From Hydractinia symbiolongicarpus (taxonomy: Eukaryota > Cnidaria > Hydrozoa > Anthoathecata > Hydractiniidae), in assembly GCF_029227915.1 (NCBI RefSeq), contig NC_079881.1, positions 5,022,001 to 5,086,000 on the forward strand: a stretch of 64,000 bases of DNA. Reading direction: 5' to 3'. Position numbers and translations under genes: made by a program. The notes below the pieces were generated by a model. It was not told the DNA's origin, made no database searches, and saw only the letters and a list, made by a program, of their open reading frames with translations. The stretch's first letter is position 1; each line of letters begins with the position of its first letter. Positions 57,499-64,000 of this stretch are shown here, piece after piece.

Positions 57499-59357
57499 TC
57501 CATGAGAACAAAATACCCAAAGTATGTATATACTCGTACTATTGCTGGTTGACCTTTGAGCTACTTCTCCAACTGATTTCTGAAAATTATGCAGGTAAAT
57601 TATTTTGAAGGCGAGGGTAAACCCCTCAGAGCTTTATAACCAATAGACTTTGACGGAATTCAGTGGAAAACCTAATTAATTTCTGAATTTTTGAAAAGTA
57701 ACATTAGGCGGAATCTTAATTAAAAGAATCGGTCGCAAAAGAAACTAGAACCCAGTGACGCGCCCTCTTCGCATTGTTTGTTTGACCAATAGGGTTTTAG
57801 ATAAAATATTATCATGACATTTTATTGATCATCGTTTGAAGATCTATATGATAAAAGCAACGGTATACAAATTTTATTAAAAAAAATTGTATTTTAGCAG
57901 ATCTTTCCCGACGTCAGCAAAATTTTTAAACCCTTATATCTCCTTAAGCCTTCGACGAAAACATACGATCCTATAGCTACATTATTTTAATCAGCATTTC
58001 AACCTCTACTCACGCATCGGATAAACTAAATTTCGCCATTTTTTTGTACATGCTCTGCTGACGTCAGGAAATAAAACAACCTATTTTTCCATTGTCATTC
58101 TGCCGAAGTGAATTTTTCTACGGGTCTTATCGACTAGTAAATAATAATTCTCTTCAGCAAGGAAAATTAACATGCATCTGCGCATAAAATTTGTCATGCT
58201 GCTGAGCCAACCATACTTTTTCGAAATCAAGTGTATGTGTGAAAATTTCGGCCGTATTGTTGCATTACGCCATTGATAGCTATAGTAAGCAAACTAAAAT
58301 TATTTTTAACATTGTCAACAAGTTGTTGAAAATTTGATACCAATTAATTTATTGAGATGTTAGTTAAGTGTTTAGTAAACATAGAATTGACCTTACTAAA
58401 TCATTTTTTCTCCATCACAAGTGATGCTCAAGTATTTCTTTAGGTGATTTTTCTTTTTTGTCGATTTTAGTTTATTCTTTATCACCAATTGAGAAAGTCT
58501 GCATGGTGCTGCTTTAGACTCCATCTAGTAAATCGTCCCATTCTCATTAAATTGAGAGCTCAAGAATAAATTTATTTGGTTTACAGACAAAACACAGTTG
58601 CTCTGTAAGCTGCAAGTGTGGTTTATTTATCGCCCTATTAAGGTTTCCTCGTGCTTGTTCTTCCTTACTATTTCTTAAATTCGCTTACCTTCTCTGGCAA
58701 TTTTATTGGTTTATTTAAAACCATGCTTCAAAAGAAGAGCTGAACTTTACCGTTTTCTTCCGTGATATTTTTTTAGCAATCAATCAATCAATTTATTTAT
58801 TTATTTATTTATTTATAATCGGCAATGTATAATAGTAAAGTTATTTTAAAATTTAGACATAATTATAATATGAAAAAATTATAATAGCCTACACTAATTT
58901 AAATCGACTTCAACATTGTAAGAAGAATAAAATAAATAATTTTAAAACGATTCAAGTATTCCATTATTTGAAAACCATTCAAGTGCGCCTAAATAGGCAT
59001 TTTCTAAACTCAATTTTATCTCCAAATACAATATCATAAGATGTAAAAAGGGAGTTTGTAGACAAAAAAGGGGACAACTTACGTCTCATAAATGTGTGGA
59101 TCTGATCAAACAAAATCTTTTTAAAAACTTTAGACATAGCTGGAAATTTAATTATGGGTTTGTAATAAAGCTACGTCAGCACTTTCAAATAGGTGTTTTG
59201 AAAACTGGGTTTCTTTCAGGTTGTTCTCCCAGAAAAAATATCTAAGTTTCAAGAATTGTCTTTTACCTGTTTTCTGACAGCAAATACAAGTGACAGCAAA
59301 CGCCCATAGCAACCATTTTCGCATTTTTAGACGGCTTTCTTGCCCCTCCGTCGATGT
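57499..59357. other. Intergenic, no gene seen
   Basis: Contains a CAAT/TTTA simple repeat (about 58778-58814: CAATCAATCAATTTATTTAT continuing as TTTA units). No coding feature is supported. Confidence 0.45.
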
Positions 59358-59909
59358 TTAATTCTTTGCAATAGCTAGATGATACTTTAGGGCCTCCCAA
59401 GGCAATATATGACAGTTCTGAATATTAAAAGTGGTGTTCCACACACAGGCAGAAAGCTGTCTTAACGATGCACCTTCCGAAGTAAACTCGTCATCAAGGT
59501 ATTCGGTGCCTTTCAGGTCGAAACAGTGTTGCCGTACACCTTTTTGTCGATCCACAAGTCAAGAATGTCCATAAAATAATCTTTAATCAAATTTTTTTGC
59601 CGTTTAAGTTCGGAATCCACGCGAAACAAGAATTCTCAAGAAGCACTCACACTTTACAATTTCTTCTGAGATTGCAGACATTAGTACCTCCTAGTGTTTA
59701 AACGAAACCGATTTCAAATCGAAGTTTTGTATTACAGTTATTTTGTCGAGATATTGCCTGTTTGGTCCTGTTTTAGCTTTTCTTTCGTCCAAAAAATACC
59801 GCATCAGTTCTCTAGAAGTCGAGTCAGCCTTGCGAAAATCCGGTTCACTCAATCCATACAGGTGACCCTTGAGGAAAATACGCGGCCAAAACGTCGCTTG
59901 AAATAACAC
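59358..59909 (-). pseudogene. Possible decayed coding region of unknown type
   Basis: On the - strand, frame 59909-59691 reads GLSEPDFRKADSTSRELMRY and then DERKAKTGPNRQYLDKI. A second frame over about 59620-59525 reads SELKRQKNLIKDYFMDILDL with WIDKKVYGNTVS. A third, 59555-59358, reads GTEYLDDEFTSEGASLRQLS. The charged, globular composition and adjoining frames suggest one broken protein, perhaps from a transposon. I do not recognise the family. Confidence 0.28.
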
Positions 59910-62900
59910 ATGTTATTCAGTTATTTGGTTAGGCGTCGAGCAGCAAAATGTCATATTTTACTATACTTTTCCTAGCAACGGGTAACCATGGCAACCAACC
60001 AATAAAATTTTTGACTTAATTTTGTCGGACTGTCACATACTATGATATCCTCAGCAAGTATCTTCAGAAAAGACAATCCTCTGCAATATAGTTTTTTCTA
60101 GGGGAACTGCTTTAATAGATCCATTTAAAAACGTCTTCATTAGTTTTTCTGCATGAATCTCTGAAAACTGTTTCAATATCTTCGATGGTATATCACCTTC
60201 TAGTGTCGCTTTGTTATCTTTTAACTGATGTATTTACTTGCCCATGACACTTGATTCAATACTGTAAAAATTCATTTTCATTTCTGATGTCGGACAGTTC
60301 ATCTTGTTTGATATAATTACTCGGGTTGTTTTTATACTTTTTATACTTTCAATTTTATTATGTTAAAACTGTGCGAACGTACTTTGCGAGATATCAGTTA
60401 CATTTAACATAGACGTAATAATCGTTCATTATATTGGTCATTTCTACTTTATCACGTACTAACAGATTTATTTTCTATGATTACATTGATGTTGTCTTTT
60501 CCGTTTCTTGCTTGAAATATAGTTCGACAGGTTTCCAAAATATCTTGTTGGCGGATAGCTTTTTTATATTAAGAATTAAAAAGTAATTCCTTCTCGTGTC
60601 TCTAATGAATTGTACACATTTGTTTTCTTGCATCTTGTAACTTAAAGTCGTTCTACTCAATCTTTTTGTGCGAGATTTATTTAGATGTTACTTTCATCAA
60701 TGTTGTCACGTGAGATAAAACATATATTTCGTTCAGCACAAAGATTTTGGAGATAGTTATTCACAACTTTTGTAATTTAATTGATCAGCTTTCGGCGTTT
60801 TTGGTGAAATAAAAACTTTGACGTCATTTAGTGCTACTGTGTTGCGTAAGTCTATTAAAAAAGTAATTTCATGTCCAACCGGAAAAAGACAAAAACACGA
60901 GGATTGGCAACCGTCTTTGAAGATTTTGCGTTGATTGCTTACATCCAAAATCATAAAATGGACTAATTGTCTACAGAATTCAGACCTTCGTGGACCCCCA
61001 CGAGGATTAATTATTGTACGGACGTACTAGAACAGAGATGCCGATTTTGCAACCTGCAGGCTGCGTAGTAATACTCATTTAATGCTTGCGACCTAAATGA
61101 CATTTGTCAACAACTTTGTGCCCGATTGTTGACATAAATATTGTTTTTAAAAATATGTTCCATATTAAAAAACAAATTATGTATAATGTGCCATTTGCGT
61201 TTCCATGTCAGTTAATTACTGATACAGACAACGCATCCAGTGTACAACAAACCAATACACACTCCTCCATACATGGACGAGTACGGAGGAGTTTAATTAA
61301 CGTTTACGCGGTGACATTACCACTAACTTTCTCATCAGTAACGTCTCCTGCAAAATGAATTTGTATCCGCTTCTGATTTTTGTTTGACGAAGCACTTTTT
61401 AAAATCTAATTAGTTGTATCCTACTAGTAACCATAGCTGATATTTAAAAAACAATATAAGGCAAAATTATAATAAAAACATTCTTTATCGTTAAGCTAGA
61501 TTTACACCGAAAATAAATTTTTGTAAAGCGCGGCATTGAATTTTAAGTTAACCGCGTTCTAGCATTTTATATAAAATAAGAAATGCGTAAAAAATTTTTT
61601 CATATCACCATGCGTCGTGCAGCAAACCGAAATTAAGTGTATATCATTTTGCGACTGTCACATATGGTCAAAACACACAGAAAGCTTTTTCAGTGTGAAT
61701 ATAGCTTAAGAATGTTAACCAATATCGTCTCCAAGAAACTTAAGATGCTCTGGCGACGAGGTTGAGTTAAACCTGTTGTGCAAGAATAAACTTTGAATTG
61801 TTACAAGGAGAAATCCCCAAAAGAAAATTTTTGGCTGTAATACCTTTTTGCCAGTAAAAACACTTAATAATTTGAAGTTCAAGCCAAGTCATGCATGTAT
61901 GATCAAGAAAAAGCGCTTCTTTTCTATGGACACATTATATTAAAGCGTTTTTGGCGAAGCTATCCGAGTTAAGTATCTGAGCTTTCACATTACATTTTTT
62001 TTTAGCTCCTGTATCTTGATAGGTTTGGAAGTTGAGATGAATCGACTTCCAAGCGTTTACAGACTAACAGCTTTTTTAACAACCAATGAAATTTGCTTTT
62101 TAAAATTACTGCAGGCACTAGCGCAATAATTATATGAGGCATTATACGCGTTGTTTCCAAGGACTTGACGTCATATATCAAATCCAACATATATAGGAGC
62201 GACTCCTGCTTTTATTTTATCTTCATCACGGTTTATAATCCGAGTCTTGGCATTCTCACAAAAAATAATTTAAACTTTAACTTCGTTCGCCCGGGACCGC
62301 CATTTCACATTTTATAAAACGCCGGTAGACGAAAAAACCTCAATTTTTATTCCACAACGGAAAGTGTCCAAACAATACATATCTTTTTATATCAAAGTCA
62401 CATGAAGTAAAAAATGGTTCTAACCCAATATTCGTTTCAAAAACACAAAAGTTGGATTAAACAGAAAGTAAGTAAATTTATTACCAATTAGCGGATGGTA
62501 CAATTGATGGGGATAGAAAATCAAATGAAAAAGCACGAATATTTCGAGGAAAAGCTTTTATTATAAGGTTTGCACAAACGAAACTTGTTTAGGGAAGCAG
62601 TTTTTTTTTTACTCATTAGCTTCTGATTATACAATAATGCATTGGTATTAAATGACCTTTTCTCTTATTTTGTGAATGTTTGAATCGCACGATCTGATTA
62701 GAAAGAAATCAACATACAGGTATTATTCATGTATTATCGTTGAATTTTTTTGATATGTTTTTGTTTCTATTTTTATTTTATAATTTACTGTTTTATTTTA
62801 TTTTATAATCTTTAACATACATTAGCCGACTATTCTTGCTCAGCTGGACAGGTAACATGTGGTTAACAAAAAAAAGCCAAATAATCTTTTGCAGTCATAT

Positions 62901-63254
62901 TTGCGCATCTTTAAAGGAAATTTTGTTAAATTAAAAAATTCAATAACTTAAGGGCGGTTCCTGGATTTACGCCCATAAACGGTTTACGAAATTTTCATTT
63001 TTTATGTTTTTTTTGCGTTTTACGTCTTTTAAAAATGATCTATTTAGATCTAAAAGTATTAAAAAACATTTTTTAATCAAAAAATGCATAGCTCTACATC
63101 TCACTAAAACTGACACATGTATCGCCTTAATAAGTTAATAGATCATGGCTAAATATTTACAATGTCATTGACAGGAAGGATGACTTTTACTTGTCATGGG
63201 GACAGGATGATTTGTCACAAGTTTTATACAAATCAACAGTCTTCTATTCACAAA
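59910..63254. other. Intergenic, no gene seen
   Basis: AT-rich. Open frames at 60757-60954 (-) and 61104-61358 (+) lack motifs and splice support. No RNA gene or repeat with a second copy in the window was recognised. Confidence 0.45.
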
Positions 63255-63650
63255 ATCATAGATTTTGGCTATTACTCGAAACTACCCTTTAAGTTTCTAT
63301 GAAATTCTTATTATATTTGGAAAAACATAATATTTTTTGGTAGGATTACCTTTAAAACGTGAAACTCACAACACAATTTTATATCATCAAGAGGATTCAC
63401 TCTGCAAAATTTTGGATACGTGATTAACCCAATTTCCATTTTTTCGAAAAAAATGGATTTTCAGGACATTTTTGGCGTTTCTTTATACGAATAATGTTAT
63501 CGGAAACTTTAAAAAAAAGAACTAAAGTAATTAATTCAAGCTTACGAGGATGCCACAAAAAAAGTGCTGATATAAGAAAAAAAATTGATTGTTGCTATTT
63601 TATTCCTTTTGTGACATACTATATAGTGTACATGCCATTTAGAAAAGCTT
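63255..63650 (+). mobile_element. Diverged fragment of the TTAA MITE
   Basis: GGCTATTACTCGAAACTACC, CATCAAGAGGATTCA, GATACGTGATTAACCCAATT TCC and GAACTAAAGTAATT, up to CCTTTTGTGACATACTATA, follow the interior of the 19561-20255 copy in order. Both termini are missing. It is the oldest-looking copy in the window. Confidence 0.72.
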
Positions 63651-64000
63651 ACCACTGTTCTTAGTAGGGGTGGGAATAAGCATGTTAATATAAATTGTAC
63701 AATGCAAGTTGTTGTGATAAAAATACGCGTAAAGTCCTTTCTGATAAACATTTTTTTGATTGTCTGAAAGTAAATCAAAAGGAGATGATTAAGCATTTTT
63801 TAGACCTCAAAATTTACATGTCCTGGTTTTAATGCATTGTTTCCACAACATAAAAATAAGCAATTTTAATTTTACCACAAAGATAAATTAACCGATCCTA
63901 TTTCTATGTTTCTTTACAGGCGCACGTGTATTTTAAGTCCGGCATCATTTTTTTCTTAATTTATGCATGGTGTATCTACGCTGGGAATCCTTACCATTAA
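63651..64000. other. Intergenic end of window, no gene seen
   Basis: AT-rich sequence without supported features. Confidence 0.45.

Overview
The window is AT-rich animal DNA: genes are split by many short introns with standard GT..AG borders, transposon debris is dense, and there are no operons or Shine-Dalgarno sites. The best-preserved gene has the astacin + MAM + ShK layout known from hydrozoan cnidarians (Hydra and Podocoryna meprin-like proteases). I therefore read the source as a cnidarian nuclear genome, probably a hydrozoan; the species cannot be fixed from this window alone. || Layout. 1-8165 is a nested pile of dead mobile elements. A Ty3/gypsy-type pol region (+ strand) is broken by a PIF/Harbinger transposon in the RT domain, by a 1.35-kb inverted-repeat element in RNase H, and by about 2 kb of other sequence, itself carrying a SINE, ahead of the integrase. 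9893-14191 is an intact-looking 11-exon astacin/MAM/ShK protease gene (about 496 aa). 15747-23196 holds two tandem genes for a small secreted protein family that I do not recognise, built from a duplicated ~62-residue exon module with a C-x5-C motif. The second copy looks broken. 27404-31386 (with a possible last exon at 34372-34423) is an SPSB3 orthologue (SPRY + SOCS box). 48160-52658 is a three-exon claudin-like four-pass membrane protein with a duplicated scrap of its last exon downstream. || The rest is intergenic or intronic and rich in non-autonomous elements: a TTAA-flanked MITE family (19561-20255 and relatives), a THAP-carrying TTAA element that resembles Kolobok (41007-42292), TA- and TTA-flanked MITEs, at least three tRNA-like SINE families, fragments of a hairpin-headed element associated with a ~370-bp GACA microsatellite, and several simple repeats. 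I saw no rRNA, CRISPR or free-standing tRNA genes. || The protein-coding genes do not form an obvious pathway. The protease, the C-x5-C proteins and the claudin-like protein are predicted extracellular or membrane products, while SPSB3 is an intracellular ubiquitin-ligase adaptor. All exon borders are my own reading of ORFs, phases and splice signals; no transcript data were available.
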